Shown here piece after piece: positions 1-6,121 of a stretch of DNA of 11,283 bases. The translations under genes and the position numbers were made by a program. The notes beneath the pieces were generated by a model that searched no databases, was not told the DNA's origin, and worked only from the letters and a program-made list of their open reading frames with translations. How positions within the stretch are numbered: position 1 is the first letter of the stretch; the number at the start of each line of letters is the position of its first letter. The stretch is from JAGQTE01 sp964648005 (GTDB taxonomy: Bacteria > Actinomycetota > Acidimicrobiia > Acidimicrobiales > Acidimicrobilacustridaceae): the NCBI GenBank assembly GCA_964648005.1, contig CAZYKR010000143.1:1-11283 (forward strand), written 5' to 3'.

Positions 1-2
1 TG

Positions 3-137
3 CTCGAGCGGTGGCGGCGGGAGTCGGCACAGCTCGTGCGCAGCCGCGACCGGATCGTGCTGCTCGACTCGCCGTTGAGCCCGCTGCGCACCGGTCGGCA
101 GCCGGCGGTCTTAGATCGCACCGACTGGGAGGACTGA
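3..137 (+). CDS. C-terminal end of an unidentified protein (5' truncated by window)
   Basis: An open frame enters from the left edge and reads 44 residues (LERWRRESAQ... ending DRTDWED) before TGA at 135-137. The residues look like real high-GC coding sequence, and the stop overlaps the next gene's ATG (TGATG), as expected of two co-translated genes. The fragment is rich in Arg and has no motif I recognise, so no function is given. It contains one TTA leucine codon at 111-113, a codon that is rare in GC-rich actinomycetes. Because it overlaps the regulator gene it is probably in the same transcript, and its identity would help to say what the regulator responds to. Confidence 0.6.
   Translation, partial: LERWRRESAQLVRSRDRIVLLDSPLSPLRTGRQPAVLDRTDWED
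127..132 (+). promoter_or_regulatory. Ribosome binding site of the GntR regulator
   Basis: GGGAGG lies four bases before the ATG at 137. It is a strong Shine-Dalgarno match and decides the start of the regulator in favour of 137 over any in-frame start further upstream. It sits inside the last codons of the preceding gene. Confidence 0.75.
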
Positions 138-793
138 TGGCCATCGACCGGCGCACCGCCGGCGAGCAGGCGGCCGAGCAGATCCGCCTGATGGTCTGGC
201 AAGGCGACCTGCGCGCCGGCGACCGCCTCAACCAGGAGGACCTGGCCGAGCGCCTCGGCGTCAGCCGGATTCCCGTGCGTGAGGCGCTGCTGCAACTCGA
301 GCACGAAGGCCTCCTGGACATGACGCCGCACCGCGGCGCCTTCGTGCACGCGTTGCGTGCCGACGACGTGCTGGACCACTACGAGCTGTACGGCCTCATC
401 TACGGGTTCGCGCTGCGCCGCACGACCGAGCGCGCCGACCCCGACGTGCTGGCACGTGTTGTCGCCATCGGCGCCGAGGTGCGCAAGGCCAAGGACCCGG
501 ACGAGGTCGAACAGCTGATGGGGCGGTTCCTCGGCACCGCCGCCAAGTTCGGCGACTCGCCGCGGCTGCGCTCGGTGCAGCGCGGCCTGGCGGGGCTGAT
601 CCACGGCAACTTCTTCGCCGAGGTTCCCGGCTCGATCCCTGCCGCGCACCGGGGCGTCAAAGCCATCGTCGCTGCCATGGAGGCCGGCGACGGCGACGGC
701 GCATCGGATGCCTGTGTCGCCATGATGCGCGACCAGGGCGAACGTGCCCTCGGCGTGCTGCGCCAACGGGGCCTCGTCGTCGACGACACGTAG
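137..793 (+). CDS. GntR-family transcriptional regulator, FCD (FadR-type) subfamily
   Basis: A 218-residue DNA-binding regulator. Residues about 10-75 form the GntR winged helix-turn-helix: the recognition region VSRIPVREALLQLEHEGLL is at 43-60 and the wing HRGAFV at 65-70. Residues about 78-205 match the helical FCD ligand-binding domain in length and layout. Regulators of this type usually repress catabolic genes and release DNA when they bind a carboxylic acid or acyl-CoA. The FCD domain looks atypical. The usual FHR and C-terminal RxH histidine positions read FLG (131-133) and RDQ (198-200), leaving H171 as the clear family histidine, so metal-assisted ligand binding may be lost. The start at 137 is supported by GGGAGG and by the TGATG overlap with the upstream gene. 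The likely target, by inference, is the TGTATACA palindrome at 6132-6139 in the divergent catabolic promoter. Confidence 0.9.
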   Translation: MAIDRRTAGEQAAEQIRLMVWQGDLRAGDRLNQEDLAERLGVSRIPVREALLQLEHEGLLDMTPHRGAFVHALRADDVLDHYELYGLIYGFALRRTTERADPDVLARVVAIGAEVRKAKDPDEVEQLMGRFLGTAAKFGDSPRLRSVQRGLAGLIHGNFFAEVPGSIPAAHRGVKAIVAAMEAGDGDGASDACVAMMRDQGERALGVLRQRGLVVDDT

Positions 794-804
794 GCTCGAC
801 GGTC

Positions 805-1257
805 ATGCAGAGCCAGGCCGACACCCCCGAGGCGTACCTCGCCGAGCTACCTGAGGATCGGCGCGCCGCCGTCAGCGCCGTACGCGACGTCATCCTCGCC
901 AACCTGCCCGACGGGTACGTCGAAGCGATGCAGTACGGGATGCTCAGCTACGTCGTGCCGCTCGAGACCTACCCCGAGACCTACAACGGCCAGGCGCTGG
1001 CCTACATCTCGCTCGCCAACCAGAAACAGAAGATCTCGCTGTACCTGATGGGTGTGTACGGCGATGCCGAAAGCGACTTCCGGGAGCGGTTTGCCGCCGC
1101 CGGCAAGAAGCTCGACATGGGCAAGAGCTGTGTGCGCTTCCGCCGCCTCGACGACCTACCGCTCGATGTGATCGCCTACGAGGTCTCCCGCGTGGGTGTG
1201 GACGACTTCATCGCCCACTACGAGGACGCCCGCGGCTCGTCGAAGCGCAACCGCTGA
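805..1257 (+). CDS. DUF1801 domain protein
   Basis: A 150-residue cytosolic protein that matches the DUF1801 (YdhG-like) fold over nearly its full length. Recognisable family segments are TPEAYLAELPEDRR (7-20), YVEAMQYGMLSYVVP (38-52), the ISLYLMGVYGD strand-turn (77-87) and GKKLDMGKSCVRFRRLDDLPLD (100-121). The biochemical role of the family is not established; related domains occur in frataxin-like or heavy-metal-associated proteins, which does not assign a function here. The gene starts 11 bases after the regulator stop with no strong ribosome binding site, so it may be co-transcribed with it. It converges on the TIGR03086 gene with only 18 bases between the two stop codons. Confidence 0.85.
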   Translation: MQSQADTPEAYLAELPEDRRAAVSAVRDVILANLPDGYVEAMQYGMLSYVVPLETYPETYNGQALAYISLANQKQKISLYLMGVYGDAESDFRERFAAAGKKLDMGKSCVRFRRLDDLPLDVIAYEVSRVGVDDFIAHYEDARGSSKRNR

Positions 1258-1275
1258 GCGGCAGCGACCGCCTGC

Positions 1276-1854
1276 TCAGCCGCGCGGAGCCCGGCCGGTC
1301 CAGGCGATGAACACCTCGGTCGGTGTGGCGTCGGCGGGCACCTCGGCCTCGGGCCCGAACGAGCCGCTGGACCCCCGCAGCATCTCGTCGGGGAACGGGT
1401 CGATGTGGTGGTGGGCGAACTCGATGACCTCGTCCGGCACCTCGACGTCGACCCCAACGGCCCGACCGATGTCCCAGGCGTGCACGTACAGGTCGATGGC
1501 GGGGAACGCCAGCCGGTCGGCGACCGTGCGGGGTCCCATCGGCGTGTCCATCACCTGATCGAGATCGGCACCGACGAGCGCGGCGCGTGCCCGCTGCGCC
1601 GTGGCCTGCCAGGCGGCGACCGGGTCGCCCTCGATGAGGTCGCCGGGACGGTCGGCCTCGGGCCAGGTTGGCTGGCGGCCCTCCAGGATGGCGATGCCGA
1701 AGTCGATCGAGGTGGACAGGTGCCCGAGCACGTCGAGCGCCCGCCAACCCTCGCAGGGGGACGGGGCCTCCCAACCATCGGCGGGTACCTGGGCGACGAC
1801 GACGCCGAAGGCGTCGAGGCCGCTGTCGAAGATTGCAGCAGAGGATGCGGTCAT
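1276..1854 (-). CDS. TIGR03086/MDMPI-like metal-binding protein (DinB-fold)
   Basis: A 192-residue protein of the actinobacterial TIGR03086/TIGR03083 group, related to mycothiol-dependent maleylpyruvate isomerase and the DinB four-helix fold. Visible signatures are PCEGW followed by LGHL (33-46) and IDLYVHAWDIGRAVG (120-134). The probable metal ligands are H45, D121 and H125. The isomerase uses H, E and H, so the middle acid is Asp here. Some family members use mycothiol as a thiol cofactor for isomerisation or thiol transfer, but most are uncharacterised. The start at 1854 is chosen because its ATG overlaps the crotonase B stop (ATGA, 1851-1854); a longer frame upstream would run deep into crotonase B. 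It is the last gene of the minus-strand operon. That position suggests a role in the pathway or in detoxifying an electrophilic intermediate, which is inference. Confidence 0.85.
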   Translation of the reverse strand: MTASSAAIFDSGLDAFGVVVAQVPADGWEAPSPCEGWRALDVLGHLSTSIDFGIAILEGRQPTWPEADRPGDLIEGDPVAAWQATAQRARAALVGADLDQVMDTPMGPRTVADRLAFPAIDLYVHAWDIGRAVGVDVEVPDEVIEFAHHHIDPFPDEMLRGSSGSFGPEAEVPADATPTEVFIAWTGRAPRG

Positions 1855-2588
1855 AGGGGCCAGTCTGTACCCGGGGTCTGACACGGTCGACCCACCCGGT
1901 CCAACGCTGCCCAGACCGCCGCCTTGCACGCTTCGAGCTCAACCGCAGGTCGTTGGGCGATCAGCGAGGCCAGCTCTGCCGCCCGCTCCCGCAACCGCTC
2001 CGGCGGGTCCACCACCTCCGAGGCGATCCCGAGCTGCACCGCCCGCGCTGCAGCCATCCGCTCGTGGCGCCCGACGAGCGCCATCCGCATGATCGGCTCC
2101 GCCGGCGCCTTCGTGACGAGCCCGATCGTCTCGTACGCCGACACCTGCCCCACCGACACATGGGGATCCACGAGCGTGGCGTCAGCGGCCAGCAGGACGA
2201 TGTCGGCGTCGGCGACGAAGTGCAGGCCGCCGCCGGCGCACGTGCCGTGCACGGCGGCGATCACCGGGGTGCGCACCCCGCAGTGCCAGGCCGTCAGCCG
2301 GAGCTCGGCGTCGCGGGTTTGGCGGGCCGACGCCTTCAGCGCGGCAGGGTCCTTGGCCAACTGCCGCACGTCGAGCCCGGTCTGGAACGCTCCCCCGTTG
2401 CCGGCGTTGACGATGACTCGCACGTCGGGATCGGCGTCGAGCTCGCCCCAGGCCCGCTCGAGCTCCACGAACATGCGGGCGTCGATGGCGTTGCCGACGT
2501 CGGGCCGGTCGAACACCAGCCAGCCGACCGGGCCGTCCCGCCACACTTCCAAGGTCTCGTAGCCGTCGTACGGCGAGGGCTCGCTCAT
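1851..2588 (-). CDS. Enoyl-CoA hydratase/isomerase family protein (crotonase B, His-His active site)
   Basis: A 245-residue crotonase-fold protein that acts on acyl-CoA thioesters in the cytosol. The CoA/oxyanion segments are GGAFQTGLDV (65-74) and GTCAGGGLH (115-123). In rat mitochondrial enoyl-CoA hydratase, E144 follows GGGC and E164 lies 20 residues later in PEI. Here the equivalent positions are H123 and H143 (DPHVSVGQV), so both catalytic glutamates are histidine. It is a close paralogue of crotonase A at 3976-4779: the block from the WHxGVR motif through VVDPPERLRERA is largely identical, including the His pair. The C-terminus is about 20 residues shorter than crotonase A and ends differently. 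The ATG at 2588 overlaps the ligase stop (ATGA) and the stop overlaps the next start (ATGA). Simple hydratase activity should not be assumed; hydrolysis, ring cleavage or isomerisation are alternatives. Confidence 0.9.
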   Translation of the reverse strand: MSEPSPYDGYETLEVWRDGPVGWLVFDRPDVGNAIDARMFVELERAWGELDADPDVRVIVNAGNGGAFQTGLDVRQLAKDPAALKASARQTRDAELRLTAWHCGVRTPVIAAVHGTCAGGGLHFVADADIVLLAADATLVDPHVSVGQVSAYETIGLVTKAPAEPIMRMALVGRHERMAAARAVQLGIASEVVDPPERLRERAAELASLIAQRPAVELEACKAAVWAALDRVGRPCQTPGTDWPL

Positions 2589-3979
2589 GACGCCGTCCAC
2601 CGCGCCCGCAACTCGGCGCGCCGCACCTTGCCCACGTCGGTGCGGGGCACCGCCGCGATGGCCTCGAACGCCACCGGCACCTTGTAGGGCACGAGGTGCT
2701 CCCGACACAGCGCCTCGAGCCCCTCAGGGGTCCACCCCTCCCCCACGACGAACGCCACGGGCACCTCGCCGAGGCGGTCGTCGGGCACGCCCACTACGGC
2801 CACCTCCCGCACGGCCGGATCGAGCGCCAGCACCTCCTCGACCTGGTCGGGCACCACCTTGTTGCCGCCGCGGTTGATGACGTCGGCGATGCGCCCCTCG
2901 ATCCACACGAAGCCGTCGTCGTCGATGGTCGCCAGATCGCCGGTGCGCACGAAGCCGTCGTCGTCGATGCGGTCGGCGAGGTCGTCGCCCGAGGCGTAGC
3001 CGGCGGCCATGCGCGGCGGGCGCACCAGCAGCTCGCCGGAGTCGGCCAGGCGCACCTCGACACCGGGGTGCGGCCGGCCGATGGCACCGATCTTGTCGGG
3101 ATGCTCACGGGCGTCGGCGGCGGTCCAGCCGATGACCTCGCCGATCTCGGCCTGGCCGTAGCCGTTGAGCACGGTCACGCCAAAGCGCTCGGTGAACCGC
3201 CGGGCCTGCAGCGGGGTCAACGGCGCCGTGATGGAGCGCACGTAGCGCAACGGCGCCAGGTCCTCGACGTCGGCGGCGTCGGTCAGCGTCGCCATGGCGG
3301 CGGGCGGCAGGACGGTCGAGGTGATGCCGTACCGGCGCACCAGCTCGGCGAAGCCCGCCGGTTCGAACCGCCCCAGCAGCACCAGTGGCGCACCGGCACG
3401 CAGGCCGAACAGCAGGTTGTAGATGCCGGCGTTGAGCGCCAGCGACACCGGGATCAGGTTCGGCTTGCCGAGGGCGCTCGGCGGCCCGGGCTCCCCTCCC
3501 CGCAGCGGCGCCAGGACGCGGTCGATCAGCTCCAGGTAGGCGTCGTGGGTGTGCAGGATGGGCTTCGGCCGGCCGGTCGTGCCCGAGGTCCAGAGCACGA
3601 AGGCCGTCCCCGGCTCATACCAGCGGATGCCGTCGGGCCCGTCCCAGCCACGCGGCTCGCCGGTGGCGTCGACCACGAGCGCCGGACCGAGGTCCGCCAG
3701 CACCTCTTGGCGTTCGGCCACCGGCATGCGCTCGTTGAGCGGCACGGCGACGCCACCGGCGCGCCACACGGCCAGCAGCCACAACGCCACCTCCGGACCG
3801 TCGGGGAGCTGGAGCGCCACCGCCTGGCCCGGCTCGAGCCCGTGCTCGTCGACGAGCACGCCGGCGCGCTCGGCCACGAGTGCTCGCACGGCACGCGCCG
3901 ACAGCTCGCCGGTCAGGCTGCAGATCAGGGCGTCGCCGTCGGCGGCCGGGTGCTCGTCGAGCAGGTCGGCGAGGTTCAC
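2585..3979 (-). CDS. AMP-forming acyl-CoA ligase (ANL superfamily)
   Basis: A 464-residue adenylate-forming enzyme expected to activate a carboxylic acid with ATP and CoA. The core motifs are in order: phosphate-binding loop TSGTTGRPK (131-139), aromatic/acid motif YGQAE (274-278, Ala where Thr is commoner), RTGDLATIDDDGFVWIEGR (345-363) with the hinge region, INRGGNKVVPDQVEEVL (368-384), and the C-terminal catalytic lysine in PRTDVGKVRR (K451). It is shorter than the usual 500-550 residues, mostly through a short N-terminal domain. The GTG at 3979 is the preferred start: it overlaps the crotonase A stop as GTGA and the protein then begins MNLADLLDEHP; a longer frame would run into crotonase A. 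Sandwiched between two paralogous crotonases, it is probably the entry step of the pathway. Substrate unknown. Confidence 0.92.
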   Translation of the reverse strand: MNLADLLDEHPAADGDALICSLTGELSARAVRALVAERAGVLVDEHGLEPGQAVALQLPDGPEVALWLLAVWRAGGVAVPLNERMPVAERQEVLADLGPALVVDATGEPRGWDGPDGIRWYEPGTAFVLWTSGTTGRPKPILHTHDAYLELIDRVLAPLRGGEPGPPSALGKPNLIPVSLALNAGIYNLLFGLRAGAPLVLLGRFEPAGFAELVRRYGITSTVLPPAAMATLTDAADVEDLAPLRYVRSITAPLTPLQARRFTERFGVTVLNGYGQAEIGEVIGWTAADAREHPDKIGAIGRPHPGVEVRLADSGELLVRPPRMAAGYASGDDLADRIDDDGFVRTGDLATIDDDGFVWIEGRIADVINRGGNKVVPDQVEEVLALDPAVREVAVVGVPDDRLGEVPVAFVVGEGWTPEGLEALCREHLVPYKVPVAFEAIAAVPRTDVGKVRRAELRARWTAS

Positions 3980-4779
3980 CGCTCGTCCAACGGCGCCCAG
4001 ACCGCCTCTCGCTTGTCGGCGAACGACGCCGGACCCTCGGTCTGGTCGGGATGGCCCCACAGCGACACCAGGTCCTTGGCACCGGCCTTGCAGGCGTCGG
4101 TCAATCCCAGCTCGAGCGCGCCCCACAGCGCCCGCTTGGTTGCGGCCATCGCCGCCGGCGAGTTCTTGGCGATGGTCTCGGCCAGCTCCTGGGCCCGTTC
4201 GCGCAGGCGCTCGGGCGGGTCCACCACCTCCGAGAGCATGCCCAGCTCGTAGGCCCGCTGGGCCGACATGCGCTCGTAGCGACCGACCAGCGCCATGCGC
4301 ATGACTGCCTCGGCCGGCATCTTGCGGATCAGCCCAATGGCCTCGAGCGCCACCACCTGGCCGATCGAGACGTGGGGGTCGAAGAACTGGGCGTCGGAGG
4401 CGGCGATGACGATGTCGGCATCGGCCACCCAGTGGAACCCGCCGCCGCAGCAGATGCCGTTGACCGCCGTGATCACCGGCTTGCGCACCCCCTGGTGCCA
4501 GGCGGTGAAGTGCAGGTCGAACGACTCCATCGACTCGCGGTAGCGCTCCATGCCGACGCCGTCCGACGCGATCTCGGCCACGTCGACGCCGGTCTGGAAC
4601 GCCCGCCCCTCGCCGGTGTGCACGATGACGCGCACGTCGGGATCGGCGTCGAGCTCGAGCCAGGCGTCGGCGAACTCGTCGCGCATGGCGTTGTTCATGG
4701 CGTTGAGCTGGTCGGGTCGGTTGTTGATCAGCCAGCCGACCGGACCGTGCCGTTCGACGATCAGGTGCTCATAGCTCAC
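3976..4779 (-). CDS. Enoyl-CoA hydratase/isomerase family protein (crotonase A, His-His active site)
   Basis: A 267-residue crotonase-fold enzyme. Oxyanion-hole segments are GRAFQTGVDV (58-67) and GICCGGGFHW (108-117). The two positions that hold E144 and E164 in classical hydratases are H116 and H136 (DPHVSIGQV), with the same 20-residue spacing as in the classical enzymes. The protein resembles crotonase B closely, and a 21-base stretch is identical at DNA level (2002-2022 and 4214-4234), consistent with a tandem duplication followed by insertion or retention of the ligase between the copies. Start: GTG at 4779 gives the family-like N-terminus MSYEHLIVERHGPVGW and has GGAG seven bases upstream (4787-4790). 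An in-frame GTG at 4866 would add 29 residues of acidic low-complexity sequence overlapping the dehydrogenase and is less likely. Confidence 0.9.
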   Translation of the reverse strand: MSYEHLIVERHGPVGWLINNRPDQLNAMNNAMRDEFADAWLELDADPDVRVIVHTGEGRAFQTGVDVAEIASDGVGMERYRESMESFDLHFTAWHQGVRKPVITAVNGICCGGGFHWVADADIVIAASDAQFFDPHVSIGQVVALEAIGLIRKMPAEAVMRMALVGRYERMSAQRAYELGMLSEVVDPPERLRERAQELAETIAKNSPAAMAATKRALWGALELGLTDACKAGAKDLVSLWGHPDQTEGPASFADKREAVWAPLDER

Positions 4780-4838
4780 GGGTGCGCTCCATCCGGGGTC
4801 GTCGGCTTCGAGTTCGTCGGCTTCGAGGTGGTCGTCAT
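4776..4838 (-). CDS. Possible 20-residue bridging ORF between the dehydrogenase and crotonase A
   Basis: The gap between the dehydrogenase and crotonase A is filled exactly by a 20-codon frame, MTTTSKPTNSKPTTPDGAHP. Its ATG overlaps the dehydrogenase stop (ATGA, 4835-4838) and its TGA overlaps the crotonase A GTG (GTGA, 4776-4779). A strong GGGAGGA (4851-4857) lies 12 bases upstream, which is rather far for efficient initiation. The peptide is Thr/Pro/Ser-rich, contains a five-residue repeat (SKPTN, SKPTT) and resembles no known domain. It may pass ribosomes from one gene to the next, or the double overlap may be chance in GC-rich DNA. Not proven to be translated. Confidence 0.35.
   Translation of the reverse strand: MTTTSKPTNSKPTTPDGAHP
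4787..4790 (-). promoter_or_regulatory. Ribosome binding site of crotonase A
   Basis: GGAG on the minus strand ends seven bases before the GTG at 4779. This favours 4779 over the in-frame GTG at 4866 as the start of crotonase A. Confidence 0.5.
4799..4827. repeat. 15-bp tandem repeat, two copies
   Basis: TCGTCGGCTTCGAG occurs at 4799-4812 and again at 4814-4827, giving two copies of a 15-base unit that differ only in the last base (T or G). The repeat lies in the junction between dehydrogenase and crotonase A. A 15-base unit changes length by exactly five codons, so gain or loss keeps every frame open. It gives SKPTN/SKPTT in the bridging ORF and LEADE/LEADD in the upstream extension of crotonase A. 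Confidence 0.85.
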
Positions 4839-6121
4839 GATCGCGGGATGTCCTCCCAGGCGGCACCCTGGTACGGGTCGGGCTCGCGGGGCAGACCGAG
4901 GACGCGCTCGGCGAGGATGTTGCGGTTGACCTCGCTGGTGCCGCCCTCGATCGTGTTGGCCCGGCTGCGCAGCATCCCCTTGACCTCCAGCGGCAGCGTG
5001 GCCGCCCAGGCTTCGGGATCGGGCGAGGTCGTGCCGACCCCCCCGCCCTCCCAGGCGGTGGCGCCGGGCCCGAGCAGGTCGGCGGCGAGCAGCTGGATCG
5101 CTTGGTTGAGCTGGCCCTGGTGGACCTTGCCGATCGAGCTGGCGGACCCGGCGGTGCCCCCGGCGCGGATCGTGGCCCGCACCCGGTCGTTGGTCCACTG
5201 GCGGATGCGCTCCTCGCTGTAGACGCGCATCAGGCGTTGGCGCAGCGTGGGGTCGTCCGTCCGCCCCAGCTCCGCCGCCCGTTCCAGCAGCCGATCGACC
5301 CCGGCGCCGCCGATGCGGTCGACGCCGCCGCTGCCCGACCCCGACACCATCTGGCGTTCGCCCGCCAGCGTCGAGCCGGCGACCCGCCACCCGTCGCCCA
5401 CGGCGCCGATGCGCCAGGTGTCGGGCACGCGGACCTCGTCGAGGAAGACCTCGTTGAAGTCGACCTCGCCGCCGATGTGGCGCAACGCCCGCACCTCGAC
5501 GCCCGGAGCGTGCAGGTCCACGATCAGGTAGCTGAGGCCCTTGCGCTTCGCCGCCATCGGGTCGGTGCGCACGAGGCAGATGGCGAAATCACTGAAGTGC
5601 GCCCAGGTGGTCCAGACCTTCTGCCCGGTGACGACCCACTCGTCGCCGTCACGCACGGCCCGGGTGGCGAGCGATGCCAGGTCGGACCCGGCACCCGGCT
5701 CGGAGAGGAGCTGGCACCAGCGCTCGGTGTTGCGCACGAGTGGCGGCAGGAAGCGCAGGCGTTGCTCCTCGGTGCCGTGGGCGAACAGCGCCGGTGCCGC
5801 CGAGTTCAGCCCCAGCGGGTTGAGCCGCCCGAGGTTGTACGGCGCCAGGATCGCCTCGGCCGCCCGCGCCTGCTCCGTGGTGAGGTCGAGGCCGCCGTAG
5901 GCGACCGGCCACGTCGCCACCACCAAGCCGGAGTCGGCGAACACCGGGTACCAGGCCTCGTAGTCGGCCCGGGTCCGCACGGCCCGGATGGCGGCCCGTC
6001 CCCCGGGCGCCGCGTCGCGCCACGCCTGTGGCACCGTGGCATCGACCCACTCGGCGACGACGGCGCGCACGTCCTCGAGCGAGGAGGAGCGGTCGAGCGG
6101 GAGACGAACCGGATCGGCCAT
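4835..6121 (-). CDS. Acyl-CoA dehydrogenase (FadE-like)
   Basis: A 428-residue FAD-dependent dehydrogenase expected to form the alpha,beta double bond of an acyl-CoA and pass electrons to ETF. The N-terminal helical domain spans about 1-130 (WPVAYGGLDL, 71-80). The beta domain has LLSEPGAGSDLASLATRAV (138-156) and WVVTGQKVWTTWAHF (162-176). The C-terminal helical domain ends with the RSRANTIEGGTSEVNRNILAERVLGLP block (385-411). At the position of the MCAD catalytic Glu (YEGTS) this protein reads EGGTS, so the base may instead be E255 in GERQMV, where isovaleryl-CoA dehydrogenase carries its Glu. That residue choice is typical of branched- or cyclic-substrate enzymes, but it is my hand alignment. 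The ATG at 6121 begins MADPVRLPLDR; it is the first gene of the operon and faces the divergent promoter, with a very short or absent leader. Confidence 0.93.
   Translation of the reverse strand: MADPVRLPLDRSSSLEDVRAVVAEWVDATVPQAWRDAAPGGRAAIRAVRTRADYEAWYPVFADSGLVVATWPVAYGGLDLTTEQARAAEAILAPYNLGRLNPLGLNSAAPALFAHGTEEQRLRFLPPLVRNTERWCQLLSEPGAGSDLASLATRAVRDGDEWVVTGQKVWTTWAHFSDFAICLVRTDPMAAKRKGLSYLIVDLHAPGVEVRALRHIGGEVDFNEVFLDEVRVPDTWRIGAVGDGWRVAGSTLAGERQMVSGSGSGGVDRIGGAGVDRLLERAAELGRTDDPTLRQRLMRVYSEERIRQWTNDRVRATIRAGGTAGSASSIGKVHQGQLNQAIQLLAADLLGPGATAWEGGGVGTTSPDPEAWAATLPLEVKGMLRSRANTIEGGTSEVNRNILAERVLGLPREPDPYQGAAWEDIPRS

Noticed and set aside
11..136. In-frame N-terminal extension of the GntR regulator
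   Set aside because: It overlaps the coding tail of the upstream gene, is Ala/Arg low-complexity, and the GGGAGG site points to the ATG at 137.
3980..4126. N-terminal extension of the ligase into crotonase A
   Set aside because: It is Gly/Arg-rich out-of-frame sequence of crotonase A; the GTGA overlap at 3976-3979 explains the start.
2696..4252. Long plus-strand open frame antisense to the ligase and crotonase A
   Set aside because: His/Gln/Arg-rich composition with no domain; typical antisense frame in GC-rich DNA.
4780..4866. 29-residue N-terminal extension of crotonase A from the GTG at 4866
   Set aside because: It adds an acidic repeat-derived stretch not expected in the family, while the GTG at 4779 has GGAG at good spacing and gives the usual crotonase start. 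Not fully excluded.
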